NCBI GenBank assembly: GCA_033558025.1
Contig: JAUCEF010000011.1
Location: 2,232,001 to 2,296,000, forward strand
DNA length: 64,000 bases
Direction: 5' to 3'
Source of the DNA: Phytophthora sp. 'mugwort'
Taxonomy: Eukaryota; Oomycota; Peronosporomycetes; Peronosporales; Peronosporaceae
Both the position numbers and the translations under genes were made by a program. This document shows positions 1-11,130 of this stretch, piece after piece (the stretch's first letter is position 1; each line of letters begins with the position of its first letter). A model generated the notes under the pieces. The model had not been told where the DNA came from, searched no databases, and worked only from the letters and a program-made list of their open reading frames with translations.

Positions 1-145
1 ACACGACGCTTTTTGCGTTTTAGGGCTTTAATTTTTTTATAGTTAAATAAAAGCTCTTTCAAGGACTCTTCGCAACCATGAAGTGGTTTGGTGATCTATT
101 GCATAGCAACAAGCAAAATAATCTTATGATACATGCTCTCACGGC

Positions 146-2336
146 TCAATTCTTTTGTTTGGACATCCATGCAGTCCGCTGACGGTCCTCCATGCTGCCT
201 ATTAATCCTACGGCTTCGTCGCTAACCACGCGTATTAGTCCTGGCTTTGGCTTTGGAAACTCGCGTAGATACTTAGCCGAAATTGTTCCGGTACTTTTCA
301 TTGCGGCTCTAGCATTCCCAGGAGCTGCGGATGTCGCCCTTGCACGGCCTGAAACTAACTTCGGAGGTGCAGTAATGACTCGCAATGCAGTAGCTGGGCG
401 TGGTTTCAGAGTTCCCTGAGTTGTGTGTCCGCTTCTGCCACTACCAATCGTACAGATACTTCGATTGCTGCCCGAATCGCCTGAGAGACTGTTATGCAGT
501 GAACTTGGAGTACGAACCCGAAGTGACGGCATTGATAGCGAAGGTGTTAAATGCTACCAAAAATGGTTAGTGGCAGTACTCGATCAAAGTCAGTACACAC
601 ATAAGGGAGATGCGTGTGAATATACAGCTCTTACCGTTCGAGGGATCGCAAGGGCAGATGTCGAAATAGGCGATAGTTGAGGCACAGGTAGAGGCTCTGG
701 CGGAACTTCTTCATAGTCACGAAAGTGGAGCTCAGACAGAGGCAACGCTGGATAATGGCCAAGCTGTAGCGGTGAACCCAGGCTCAAACATCGTGGCGAA
801 TGGAGCCCGCACTCTGACGAAGAATTTAAGAAGGCGTCGGTGGCAAGACGTTGCTGGAGCTGTGAAGAAACGTCAGCATTTTCCCGATTTTCGAGGTCAG
901 TAGACACAATTTACTTACATCAAATCGCTTACGAGACATTGTAGCAGCTCCATCAACCCATTCCGGGCCTTCTACGATGGATTCGCCCTGTAACAAGACC
1001 ACACCCGAAGCCACACTCATCGTTGTAGGGAGGGTAGCTGCATTAAACTCCGTCCCATCAGCAACAAACGTCCGGCTCGTAGCGGTACCAGCTTCTTGCT
1101 CGTAGCGCCACAGACTTCGAGTACTATTCCACCCGCTGTTGGAATGTCCTGACAAAGATTCCGTCGAAGAGGGTTTTCGAGTTAATCCTCGACGCGAGAG
1201 CGAATCCGTTAAAAGCGTTGACTTTCGCTGTTGTTGTAACGCGGTATCATTAACACTTGCTGACTGAGACCGCCGCTTTGACTGATGCTGCGGATTTTCA
1301 GCTATGCTGTGGATTTTTGTTGACATTGACTGGAGACTTCTTGCTGTAGACTCCTGGACGCTTGATGGACGACGACTTGTTCGCCGTGTAGTAGCTGGAA
1401 TGCTACCATCATTATCAGTACCAAGGAGGCTCCCAGTAGATAATTCGCCGAGATCTACAATCGAAGAGAAGCTGTCGACATTGGTTTTCATCCGCACTGG
1501 TGTTGCTGCTAAAGCTGCCACTACATTTGGAGAGAGAGCAGCGATCACACCAACCTCCATCGACACACGGGTGTCCGGAACGGTGAATGCTCGAGCTACA
1601 GTGACCCACTTGGAAAACCCAGACTTCCGTGTTGATACCTCGAGGCTCTTTAGGCATTTCTCGCGCCATTCTCTTATCTCCTGTAGCACCAAACGCTTTA
1701 CTTATCGGATTGCTGAAAAAGAAAGACAATAGCGGCACGTACGGGCTTCTCGTCGTCCGGATCTCCTTGTCTCTCGGTTGTCTGAATTGAAGGCGTGGCT
1801 GCGGTTGTCTTCTCGGTTCCCACTGGTTCAGAAGCAACCGTGAATAAGCAATACATCATTTATACACTTTACTGGAACGTACCAGTGCTAGCCTTTTTCC
1901 GCCTCCGCGTGGGTGACATTGCAGCACGAGATCGCAGCTTGTCCGGTGAGCTTCCAACGCGTGAAGCCGGCGCTGATGACGTTTTGGACTGTAGCGCGCT
2001 GCTCGTCGAAGCCGCTTTCTCGGGACTTTTTAACGGTATACTGCGCACAGCGTGTCGGTCTTTGGGCTCAGCCTCTGGCCTGCTCTCAGATTGGAAGCGG
2101 CCGCGTTTTACCGTTTGCTCATCGTCGAGGACCGCAGCGAAAACCGTATCCAACACATTGTCCCGCAATTTGGAGCTCGCCGATCGAATCGCGTCTCGAG
2201 CGAGGCATTTCTGCTCGTAGTACGCATTGGTCTCCGAGAGAAGGAACTCGACACAGCTGATGACCACCGCCTCACTCTCGTCTGCGTCAACTGCCGCGAG
2301 TTGCAGCAGCCATCGATCCACTGCCACGATCTCCAT
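146..2336 (-). CDS. Five-exon gene, 642-residue Ser/Thr-rich protein of unknown function
   Basis: I assembled exons 2336-1883, 1822-1743, 1680-919, 859-635 and 553-146 on the minus strand. The four introns are 60, 62, 59 and 81 bp, all GT-AG, several with a CTGAC-like branch point, and the joined length is an exact multiple of three. The N-terminal ~75 residues look folded and helical (MEIVAVDRWLLQL, then a region rich in Asp, Glu and Ala). After that the protein is basic and rich in Ser, Thr, Pro and Arg (for example SPTRRRKK near residue 145), as expected for a disordered or regulatory protein. I recognise no catalytic motif, signal peptide or membrane segment. The start at 2336 follows a pyrimidine-rich leader. 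It is transcribed divergently from the zinc-finger gene to its right. The splice model is consistent but inferred; the function is unknown. Confidence 0.7.
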
Positions 2337-3118
2337 GAAGAGTAGAGAGAGAGCAGAGGAGACGACAGACGCCTAAGGACATACGCCTAGTTTCAGACTA
2401 TTATTAGCGAGTACCAACCGACCTAAAAATATACATGTATACATGACACGGACTTTTATTTCTGTGGCTATAATACTGTCGTGATCTCCCCATTAATTAA
2501 TTTTACCGTAACGTGACTCGGACCGAGTCAAGTGATTTTGTGTTGACATTTGTAGGCCGCAACTGGGGGGATGAGCCGGAGCACCCGAAAGAAAAGTATC
2601 AATGGGTTGCTAAGCCAGCGCCATGCAGCTGGATCATGATCATCTGTTTGTCCTGGTCTAACGAAGAACGTCTTCACAACTGATGGACAGAACATGGAGC
2701 TTGTATGGACAAGATGCACCATTCTCTATTGCAATTATTTATTGGTTTATTAGTGGAACATATTCTTCCGGCTAGCAATTCATTATATTGCAGACAAAAG
2801 CTTGTTAACACCCACAGAGCAATGCAAATCTAATCGCCTAAGGCCGCACGCCAGTGTGGTTGAAGAGCATCCCGCACCCGCTTTTTTTTGGTGTGCAGTC
2901 CACAACCCCCGTCGAATCCGATCATGTTGAAGCTGTATGTAAACTTACGAGATCCTACAACTCTCCTCTTCCTAGTATACTGTTCCACTTGCATCCGTCA
3001 ACTTAATGAAGCAACCCGCCTGTCCCCCATCTTCAGGAATCGACACTTGAAGAGGCGCATACATTAGACAAGAGAAACGCTCCCGCACACGTCGAAGCTC
3101 CGCCCAGCAGCCCCCAGG
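2337..3118. other. Divergent intergenic region
   Basis: This 0.8-kb stretch separates the minus-strand gene at its left from the plus-strand zinc-finger gene at its right and must hold both promoters. A CT-rich tract lies just upstream of the left gene. I see no convincing ORF; short frames here are not supported. Confidence 0.5.
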
Positions 3119-5105
3119 ATGAAGGCCAGGGCCAAGCAGTGCAAGCCCAGTGCCGACGTGACCATGACCGATGTCTCGGAGCCCAAGCCGAAGCCGCGAC
3201 GCGCCAAGAAGGACAAGGCGGCCCGATTTAAGGACGAACAGCACGTACGCTACGTTTTAGCGAACTTTTCTGTGTAACATTAGGGAGCTCATTTTTATTG
3301 CTTATTTTTAATGCAGCTTAAGATTGAGACGCAAGACCTCGCAGAGCCCGACGCCGAGAAAGTAGCGCCGCCCTCGAGCACGAGCAAGAAAAGACGCCGA
3401 CGATCTGCGGCCGAGATCGACCGCAAGTTCAAGTGTCCCGTAGCAGACTGCCCCAAGGTGAAACATAGTTTTATTTCATTTATTTCTTAGTATTATGTTA
3501 TTTATTTCTTAGTTTATTTCTTATTTTAATGTATTTTTAAGGCGTATGGGTCGGAAGGCTCGTTGATCCACCATCAGAGGGTGAAACATCCCGAGCTAGC
3601 AGAAGCTGAAGCTCAAGAGAAGAAAGAGACGCAGGTTCGTGAAGAAAATGGTACAAAATCTTGGAAAATCGTGCTAAGGCGTCGATTTGCTGTAGGTCGG
3701 CACCTTCCTGCTGCCACTGCACAATGCACCGCGTAATGTGACGATCCGACCAGCGACGCCACTTGTGTCTTTTGCATCCGATGCGAATCTGCTGCTCAGT
3801 AACCAAAGCACCAATGATTTGGCTGAGCTTGTGGCTGCGACGGATATTATTCCTCCATCGGCTAAAGCGCCACGACGCAACATGCGCTCGCGGTCCAATT
3901 CGGAGCCAGTCGCTTTGATTGAAGAAGTGGCTACGCCAATGGTCTCCGTCATGGCTCCTAGTTCGAACCAGATGAAGACACGAGCTAAAACGCCTCGCAA
4001 ACCTCGTCGAGCTGCTACGCCACACCCTAAAAAGGCAGCGACTTCAGCTCAACGCACGAAACTTCGCTCCAAATCTGAGTCTTTACCTGCAATGGCTCCA
4101 TTCCAACCACTTGACGAGCTGAAAATGCCTGTTAATCATCGTAGTGACAGCGTAGCAAGTGCTCACGAGGCGATTCTGCCGATCAACAGCTCAAGCTCCG
4201 GTGGTCGAGGAGCTTTCGAGTGGCCACCATCCTCAATTTCAGCAGCTGATCACCACTCGACATCGCTGTCAAGTGATGAACAGGCAATTGACAGCGACAT
4301 TTTATCTGTGCTAGCAAACTGCGATGCTGAAGATACCAGTGACGCTTCGGTGCTCGATTTCGGAGGCGAAGGACCACCTTCGACCAGCTCGTACCAGTCA
4401 AATACGAGTTTTATAGAGAATGACGACGCCGAGATGCTGCCGGTTGGATTGGAATGTTTTAAAATTGCCGAAAATTCTACTCTACTGACCGAAGATATGC
4501 AAGAATTTGTGATGAATGAACCCGAGGCTGAGTTGGGCTTGAATGCCTTTGCGACACCTGGCGACGAATGGACGAATGCCATGCATTTGTCCAACCATTT
4601 GGAGAAAATGTCGATGGCACAGGGAGATTCACCACCTCATAGCTTGGACTCAACATTTGGTGGAGGAGCAGCAAGAGAAGGAACTGGTGGGAGACTGCGT
4701 TCGGCTTCGGATCCTATTCATGCTGCTGCTCCCATGCATCCTGGATTAATTCACTTCTCGTCCATGCCACTGGAGTCTTGGCCAGACAGAAGACAAATGA
4801 CCACGAATCAACCAACTAGCGGTGAAGATTTGGTTGGTCAGCACAACGCTAGCTTTCAACACTGGTTTGGTAGTTCAGAGGCGGTGGGATCAGCCAAAGT
4901 GGAGGACAGCAACATGCAACAAATGCTTTGGTTGTCGAGTGAAGCTGACGCTGCAACGGTAGACAGTTCACAGCCAACATCAGCAGCTCTCGATGAGTTG
5001 CTCCAACATGATGATGCCGTAGAATGGAAAGCTGTTCGTGGATTCGAGGGCGATGCAGATGCCGACTATGCGTTAGACGCTGGACTATCGTCGACGTTGC
5101 TTTGA
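3119..5105 (+). CDS. C2H2 zinc-finger protein, probable transcription factor, 589 aa
   Basis: Four exons (3119-3244, 3317-3457, 3542-3634, 3696-5105) join in frame through three short GT-AG introns (72, 84 and 61 bp). The N-terminus is very basic (KPKPRRAKKDK). The single zinc finger is split by intron 2: CPVADCPK is joined to AYGSEGSLIHHQ with His residues four apart, giving C-x4-C-x12-H-x4-H. The KAYGSEGSL core resembles C2H2 fingers of plants and oomycetes. The remaining ~460 residues are low in structure, rich in Ser, Asp and Glu, with several acidic patches that could act as activation segments. A nuclear DNA-binding role is inferred from the finger and basic region. The start is the first ATG giving an in-frame exon. 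Intron 1 contains GAGCTCATTTTTATT, which resembles an oomycete initiator, so an internal start cannot be excluded. Confidence 0.75.
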
Positions 5106-5575
5106 GAGCAGTGCTCTAGCTCAGAGATAGACGTGAAGCCCCGTCAAGTGGTGTCCAACGTGGAGCTGCGTCGACTTGGCTTCGCTTGCACGATCCAGCA
5201 CGTCGGCCTTAAGAGCTTTTCCAACGGACATAGTGGCCGACTTCGACGTGCAAGAGCAGCTAATTTGTATTTTTTCTTTTCATTAGGTGTTATCGTGGAC
5301 AGCCGAGAGCTTATCAGCGCCATGGCTGTCAACGGATACTTGTGTCGTATTGCATGGTGTAATTTGCTCAGAGAACGGTGGACAGTGTGGATTTAGCTGT
5401 GATAGCGATCGTTGTCAAGCCGCTGTATAGGAAGTTCGTATATGTGTTGAAACAAGAAAACAACGAAAACTATGAGCTTTATTCGTTTCATGATCTGTAG
5501 GTCTCGTGGTCCCTATTTGCGAGCTCAAGTGTCTCTTGATTCTCTCTCAAGCGTCACTGGTGGGTGGCCTTTGGC
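5106..5575. other. Intergenic region between zinc-finger and CFAP74-like genes
   Basis: It holds the 3' flank of the zinc-finger gene and the upstream flank of the ciliary gene. An 87-codon frame at 5133-5396 has no recognisable protein character. I see no repeat or RNA gene. Confidence 0.4.
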
Positions 5576-5592
5576 CTCACTGTTTTTTATTA
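5576..5592 (+). promoter_or_regulatory. Initiator-like element before the CFAP74-like gene
   Basis: CTCACTGTTTTTTATTA matches the oomycete initiator pattern (YCAYTY followed by an A/T-rich tail). It lies about 25-35 bases upstream of the ATG at 5613, the usual short leader length, and so favours 5613 over the upstream in-frame ATG at 5472. Confidence 0.4.
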
Positions 5593-5612
5593 AGCTCTCG
5601 CTGTCGTCGCCC

Positions 5613-8600
5613 ATGGCAACACGAGACAATGGCAATGCAGTTCCCTCTTCAGGTCGTGATGAAAGTCCTCGATCTCCAGTGCATCAAAGACTACACGATG
5701 GGTTCCGAACAGACCGGCGATATCTATCGCAAATGGTGGTGGAGGCCCACAACGAGCGCTCAGCTCGAGTAGAAGCTGTGCTCGAGCTCAAGCAGGATCT
5801 GGACACGTCGTCAGCAAAAGTTAGGGCTCAAAGTGCTGTTATTCAAGCTCGAGATCAAGCGGAAAAGACTCAATACGCTCGGACGCATCAAAGTCTGCTG
5901 AATCAAGGCAAAAATCCGTACGAGGTGGCGAGACGCAAAGTGGTGCAGCGAGAAGCGAAGAAGGAGCGTTTACAACTTGAACACAACATTCAAGAGCGCC
6001 ATACCGACCTTTTAAAGCGATTAGAAGCTGAAAAGGTGATTCAAAAGCGGCGTGAGAAGCTCAAGGCGGAGAATCGCGCTTATGAACAGAAATATCAGCG
6101 AGAAATGGGTCGAGCAGCTCAAGAAGAGCGGACGAATGCCTATTTGTTGTCACGAACTGGGAAAGAAGCGCTAGATTCGACCGGTAAACTTGTCCGAGTC
6201 TATCCGTCACAGGAGACTACGATTAAGGACCACAGCTTCGGACTCGGACACAGCGCGGTAATAAGCCCCGACCATCGGCGACGTGTCGTTGCAAAAGTTC
6301 GAGCGAAACCAGCTCATACTGGGACGGAACCAAGCGCTTTATTGCTACCTCGACGACGATATTCTCAACAAGACGCTGAAGAGCTTGAAGGTCCTGCTAT
6401 CAGCTCGAACAGAAGTGAAGATTCCGAGCTGCAAAATGCTGAAAAACTGTTAATGCCACCGCTTATAAGGGTCAAACCTGGCCAAGATTTACACGAAGTA
6501 AATCATTCTCTTTTACCAAGCAACGACGTGAAATTGCCATTAATTACTGAAAATTGTTCTCGTGGACCTCAAGATTTTCAACAAGATGAAGAGAATCGGA
6601 GTGAGAAAGAGATGTCGATATCTATAACGCACCAAAAGCTACGAACTCGGAGTGTGATGGAGGAACGGCAGCTGGCAAACGCTCGACAACGACACAAAGA
6701 CACAAGGTTTACTCAACTGCAAGTCGTGTGGGGCAAAACATTTGCCGGAAACGCCTTCCTCGCGAGCCCACCGATGCTTTGGTTCAAGGACTTTGACGTG
6801 GGTCGTCCACTTGCGCTTGGCTTTACGCTCACGAATGTTTCCAACACGTTCAACCACTTCCGATTATTGCCACTGGATGACCAAGTGATTGAATTATTTG
6901 ACATTGCATACGAAAAGCCAGGTCGCATGTCGGCGGGGATGAGTTGCTCATTGAAAATGACGTTCACGGGTACAGAAGAACGAGATTTAGAGACGATTTT
7001 AAGTGTAGCAGCTCCTACAGGAGTCTTCCAGCTACCAGTTCGTTGCACGTGCAAGAAGTCGGTACCGAGAATATCTCAACACGAAATCCGTTTTCCTGAT
7101 ATTGTTGCTGGAGAACGCGTGACAGTCAAGTTGACACTTGCAAATGACGGCGCGTTGCCGCTGGTATACCGTGTCAGGCGTCTGACATCCAATGAAATAG
7201 AACCGGAGCAATCTGTGCCTTCTATGGACGATACAGCAGAACTGGAAAACGATGGCAAATTTCGTAAAGAACCTGAAAATGACGATATTGTTGATGCTGA
7301 TGATCTTGTTAAGGTACAAGATGATACTAACATCAGTGAAACCCCTCAAGATGATAATGAGAAGCAACTCATTGAAAGTACTGATGATACCGAAAATCCC
7401 CAGCCATCGATTCCTGTAGAATCTCGTCCGTCATCTCGTTCGAGTGCAATGTCAACGGAGCTATCCGACATTCGTCTTAAGCTCCTGGAAGTTTCCACTG
7501 TGGCAAAAGCAGGCGATGACGTCGATGATCCACTGACTCATCATGAGCAAGAATTGGTTACACGCGTTCGTGAATTAACGCTGTTTCACCCCGAGGGTGC
7601 TGATGAGCCGATCCGGTTCACAAGACGAGGAATTGTTGCTCCATATTCAAGCAATGCCATACAGTTTACATTCGCTCCTGCTGCTGCCATGACACTGGAC
7701 AATCAGCCGTTTGTGTTGGAATTCCCAGCCGCTTCGTCCTCTGATCTCCGACAGCTCGCTCCCATTCCGGTTCTTGTATCGGGTATCGCCTCGCAGGTCC
7801 CCGTTTTCGTTGCTAATTCACGACTAGATTTCCGATGCTGCGCTTATAACAAACTTTATCGTCATGAGCTCATCGTGTGCAATCGGGGCAAAGTAGCTCT
7901 TAAGATCCACGTACAAGTACCCAAAGTGTTGGTTAGTTATGTGGAATTCCACCCTAGTTTTGGGTTTGTACAGGCAGCAGTGTCTTCTCAAGAGGGAAAG
8001 TTTGTAGTACAGGTCAAATTTCGACCCGAACAACGTATGTGGACACGAGTGGAACGCGCAGGTTTGGGCTCGCGTGAGCTGGGCATGCTGGCAGTTCCGG
8101 TTCAAGTTGTGGTGCCTGATCAAGTCATCCCTGTCTATTTTGTACTCACAGCGAGGTTGACACCGTCGACTCTGTTGTTACATATCAAAACAGGAAGAAC
8201 TAACAAAGAACTACATTTTGGAACGTGTTGTGTCGGACACAGTGTTAGCCATGAACTGACCATCACAAATACGGCTCGAGTACCTCAGCGAGTTGGCGTG
8301 ACTTCATTACCGAAAGATGTGACGGTAGCCGACGTCTCTGAGGGCGTGGGCTTTGTATTATTACCTGGAGAAACACGAACGCTACGTGCTGTGTACGTAC
8401 CAAGTTTTCCAGGAGATCTCCAAGCTGCTGGCGTGATGGAAACAAAGCCACGGTTGATAGTATGGTCGTCGACTTTTAACCAGGAGTATAGTCTGCCTTG
8501 TTCAGGCAGCGCGGTAGCTAGTGATCTGGTCTTCTCTCACTCGGTTGTTCGACTTGGTGCGACCGCACTAGGACAGATACAAATTTGCAGTGTGAATCTC

Positions 8601-10580
8601 ATAAACCAGTCGGATCGTCACACAAGCCTCGTCGAGTTGCGACCTCCACCTGAAGCTGGACCTTTCTTAAGGATTACTCCGCTTGTAGCACGACTAGGAC
8701 CACGTGAGACTATACGACTGGAAATCGATTTTGAACCCAATGAGACCATTTTCCAGCTAGTCAAAAGCTGCTATTTTGAAGGGAAAATACTTGGAGACAC
8801 TGGTCCAGTTAGGAAAGAAACAAATCGCGATCTTCCAGTAATTTATGCACGAAGTGTTCACGCTGATTTGAGCACGGGACCTCTCAATAGTCAGGAAGAC
8901 GAAGTAGTTGAAGCAAGTACAGTACCACCGACGTTAGAAGCCATGACTGGACCGCGTAGTTGTCACCACATCTGGACTGTCTTATGTTTTCATCGGTACG
9001 AAGCTACTCAGGATGGGAATTCATCCTCGAAACCAGATTCACTCACGCCATTACAAGCTTTGGAAGTCCGAACAACCGCAATGGACCCATTTTTGATTCC
9101 CTCAACAACCATATTGAATTTTGGGCAGGTGGCAATTGGTCAAACTCTTGTTCGTGATATCACTTTAGAGACGACACCGTATGTCACAGAAAGCGTCTTG
9201 CTACGTGCTCAACCACTTCATATTTTAGGGGCATTCCGTTTGATTGGAGCTTTACGTGAGGTCCCAGTCAGCGCTAACAACAGGAGACGTGCAATTCGAG
9301 TCGAATTCAAACCACGAACGCCGTTAATGTACCAAGATGAACTGCATCTTTCAGCTCTAGGAGTGAATATCCGCGTGCAACTTCTTGGCGAAGGGATTAA
9401 CCCGAGTTTATCGTTCACTCCTGCAGATGGGAACGTTGATTTCCAAGACGTTTTGGCTCGTACACGCAATGCACGGGAACTTGTGCTTAATAATGGCAGT
9501 GCTTTCCCACTCTCTTTCTCCATCGTCGCATTTGATGAAAACAACGACATGAAGGAAGCAGACACGACTGGAGACAAGATAACAACTTCAACGGGGCTGC
9601 CGGTGTTTATCTTCTCCCCTACTAGCGCTGTTATCCCTGAAAATGGATCCATAAATGTTCAAGTTATTTTCCAGCCGGATCATCAAAGACCTGGTCATTA
9701 TTCTCAACGATACCGGATCGAGGTGCCGAATGAAAGTGAACAGCATATTATCAATGTATCTGGTCGCTGTTGGGAGAATCAGCTTTACGTGTTTGTCCCG
9801 ACAGAAGCGCCACTACCAGCTCACTCAAGCGATAGCGAACCCAGACGTCAACCCTTTTTGATGCCTGGCACAGTGGAAGATTTGTTTGATCTACCGCCGA
9901 GTATTTCTCTGCCCTCAAGTCTCGGAATGAACGACTTGCCAATTACTGGCCTGCGAAGAACTGCGACCTCTTTTGTGCTCTCGTTCTATGACGACATGGT
10001 AGTACCAAATCGTGAAGCTCTTACAACCAACAATACCGATAGCTCAAGTTCGGGGCCGATCATGAAAACTCTATTCATCGGTAGTACTCTCCCTTGTAGT
10101 GGCGTTTATGGTGGACTTGATGAGGTTCCTATTGCGACTCCTGGTGGTTCGACTGGTTCATTTGAACTTGTTGTGGACGCAGCTTCCCCTTATGCGAAAT
10201 TATTTACGCTAGAACCGACACGAGGAGCAATCGCCGCTGGTCAGCAGCTTGCAATCCAAGTCACGTACTACCCGTCCGCCTCAGCAGCGTCAGACTCAGT
10301 TACACCATCAAGTTCTGCTCGCACTAGTGGTGCAGTGGTTTCTTCTTCAGTTAAGTTACCTCAGCGTCGGCCTGAACTGGAAGTGGTGCAGTGGGTGCAG
10401 GTCCGAGTACAGTGTGTCCTAAAGGGTGGATCGCTTTGGCGCATGTTGCCTACTCCAGGAGCCCAAGTACCAGTTGTGGGGTCAGCAGGATCTCGAGCGA
10501 ATGCTGGGGCTGTGAATGTACCAGAAGGAGCGGATACACGCACGGTTACGGTGATTCTGCGTGCTCGACTAGAAACTTAA
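5613..10580 (+). CDS. ASH-domain ciliary protein, CFAP74-like, about 1655 aa
   Basis: One uninterrupted reading frame. Residues ~45-170 form a charged coiled coil rich in Lys, Glu, Arg and Gln. From about residue 380 onward there are repeated beta-sandwich (ASH/PapD-like, hydin-type) modules. Signatures include WFKDFDVGRPLALGFTLTN, HEIRFPDIVAGERVTVKLTL, LHFGTCCVGHSVSHELTITN and LNFGQVAIGQTLVRDITL, each placing a framework strand before a conserved Gly and Thr/Asn. An acidic linker (~residues 540-620) interrupts the modules. Coiled coil followed by serial ASH domains, and the total length, fit CFAP74 (central-pair apparatus of motile cilia), which a zoosporic oomycete needs. Hydin or another ASH protein is the alternative. 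The frame extends upstream to 5472, but the CCATGG context at 5613 and the initiator at 5576 favour the shorter start. No frameshift or stop is seen. Confidence 0.7.
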   Translation: MATRDNGNAVPSSGRDESPRSPVHQRLHDGFRTDRRYLSQMVVEAHNERSARVEAVLELKQDLDTSSAKVRAQSAVIQARDQAEKTQYARTHQSLLNQGKNPYEVARRKVVQREAKKERLQLEHNIQERHTDLLKRLEAEKVIQKRREKLKAENRAYEQKYQREMGRAAQEERTNAYLLSRTGKEALDSTGKLVRVYPSQETTIKDHSFGLGHSAVISPDHRRRVVAKVRAKPAHTGTEPSALLLPRRRYSQQDAEELEGPAISSNRSEDSELQNAEKLLMPPLIRVKPGQDLHEVNHSLLPSNDVKLPLITENCSRGPQDFQQDEENRSEKEMSISITHQKLRTRSVMEERQLANARQRHKDTRFTQLQVVWGKTFAGNAFLASPPMLWFKDFDVGRPLALGFTLTNVSNTFNHFRLLPLDDQVIELFDIAYEKPGRMSAGMSCSLKMTFTGTEERDLETILSVAAPTGVFQLPVRCTCKKSVPRISQHEIRFPDIVAGERVTVKLTLANDGALPLVYRVRRLTSNEIEPEQSVPSMDDTAELENDGKFRKEPENDDIVDADDLVKVQDDTNISETPQDDNEKQLIESTDDTENPQPSIPVESRPSSRSSAMSTELSDIRLKLLEVSTVAKAGDDVDDPLTHHEQELVTRVRELTLFHPEGADEPIRFTRRGIVAPYSSNAIQFTFAPAAAMTLDNQPFVLEFPAASSSDLRQLAPIPVLVSGIASQVPVFVANSRLDFRCCAYNKLYRHELIVCNRGKVALKIHVQVPKVLVSYVEFHPSFGFVQAAVSSQEGKFVVQVKFRPEQRMWTRVERAGLGSRELGMLAVPVQVVVPDQVIPVYFVLTARLTPSTLLLHIKTGRTNKELHFGTCCVGHSVSHELTITNTARVPQRVGVTSLPKDVTVADVSEGVGFVLLPGETRTLRAVYVPSFPGDLQAAGVMETKPRLIVWSSTFNQEYSLPCSGSAVASDLVFSHSVVRLGATALGQIQICSVNLINQSDRHTSLVELRPPPEAGPFLRITPLVARLGPRETIRLEIDFEPNETIFQLVKSCYFEGKILGDTGPVRKETNRDLPVIYARSVHADLSTGPLNSQEDEVVEASTVPPTLEAMTGPRSCHHIWTVLCFHRYEATQDGNSSSKPDSLTPLQALEVRTTAMDPFLIPSTTILNFGQVAIGQTLVRDITLETTPYVTESVLLRAQPLHILGAFRLIGALREVPVSANNRRRAIRVEFKPRTPLMYQDELHLSALGVNIRVQLLGEGINPSLSFTPADGNVDFQDVLARTRNARELVLNNGSAFPLSFSIVAFDENNDMKEADTTGDKITTSTGLPVFIFSPTSAVIPENGSINVQVIFQPDHQRPGHYSQRYRIEVPNESEQHIINVSGRCWENQLYVFVPTEAPLPAHSSDSEPRRQPFLMPGTVEDLFDLPPSISLPSSLGMNDLPITGLRRTATSFVLSFYDDMVVPNREALTTNNTDSSSSGPIMKTLFIGSTLPCSGVYGGLDEVPIATPGGSTGSFELVVDAASPYAKLFTLEPTRGAIAAGQQLAIQVTYYPSASAASDSVTPSSSARTSGAVVSSSVKLPQRRPELEVVQWVQVRVQCVLKGGSLWRMLPTPGAQVPVVGSAGSRANAGAVNVPEGADTRTVTVILRARLET

Positions 10581-11130
10581 CATTCAACAAAGTCGCGATA
10601 CGCCCAAGAAGTTCTAAAATATAAATGTGGGGAGTATCAAAGGCTCTGCACTGACAGTGCCACTGTCGCTAACTACTGGGGCGTTGTAACCACAATGTAG
10701 TTTCGATAGTTGGTATTTGAGGAATGAGAAGACCGGTCGAGCTCTGCAAACAATCGCGTATATATTTTTTTAAGTTGCCACTTTTTATTTTGAGACTGAT
10801 CACTTCTGGAACACCGTTCCAAATAGTCACTTTTTCCGTAGTAAGTATACGGATCTTTACGGACATTGGCCGGTCTTGTATTTATTAGTAGCCTCCTACA
10901 AGCTACCAGTAAAAAAGGAGGTCTAATAATCGTAGAGGGCTCCTACTGCTCGACCACATAGCGCTTCATCAAGGTCGTCAAGGTTGTATTCTTCCTCAGT
11001 TGCTTCGCCGTTGCTCATGCTCCCGTAGACGTCAGGTTCCATATCAATCATTGTGAATACTTCTTAAACCCCCTGGAGCTTCAATTAAGTTAAGCACCAC
11101 TGATGTAGGCGTTTCTCGCCAAGCTGTTCG
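10581..11130. other. Intergenic region, nothing recognised
   Basis: The 3' flank of the ciliary gene. No coding or repeat signature was identified up to the decayed pogo transposase that starts near 11130. Confidence 0.4.

Noticed and set aside
3280..3300. Initiator GAGCTCATTTTTATT as the real start of the zinc-finger gene
   Set aside because: A start there would leave the next exon without an in-frame ATG before the zinc finger; the upstream ATG at 3119 gives a clean exon and phase.
5133..5396. 87-codon ORF downstream of the zinc-finger gene
   Set aside because: No domain, antisense frames of similar length, and it lies in the expected untranslated flanks.
7032..7367. 111-codon minus-strand ORF inside the CFAP74-like gene
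   Set aside because: It is a shadow of the coding strand with no protein character.
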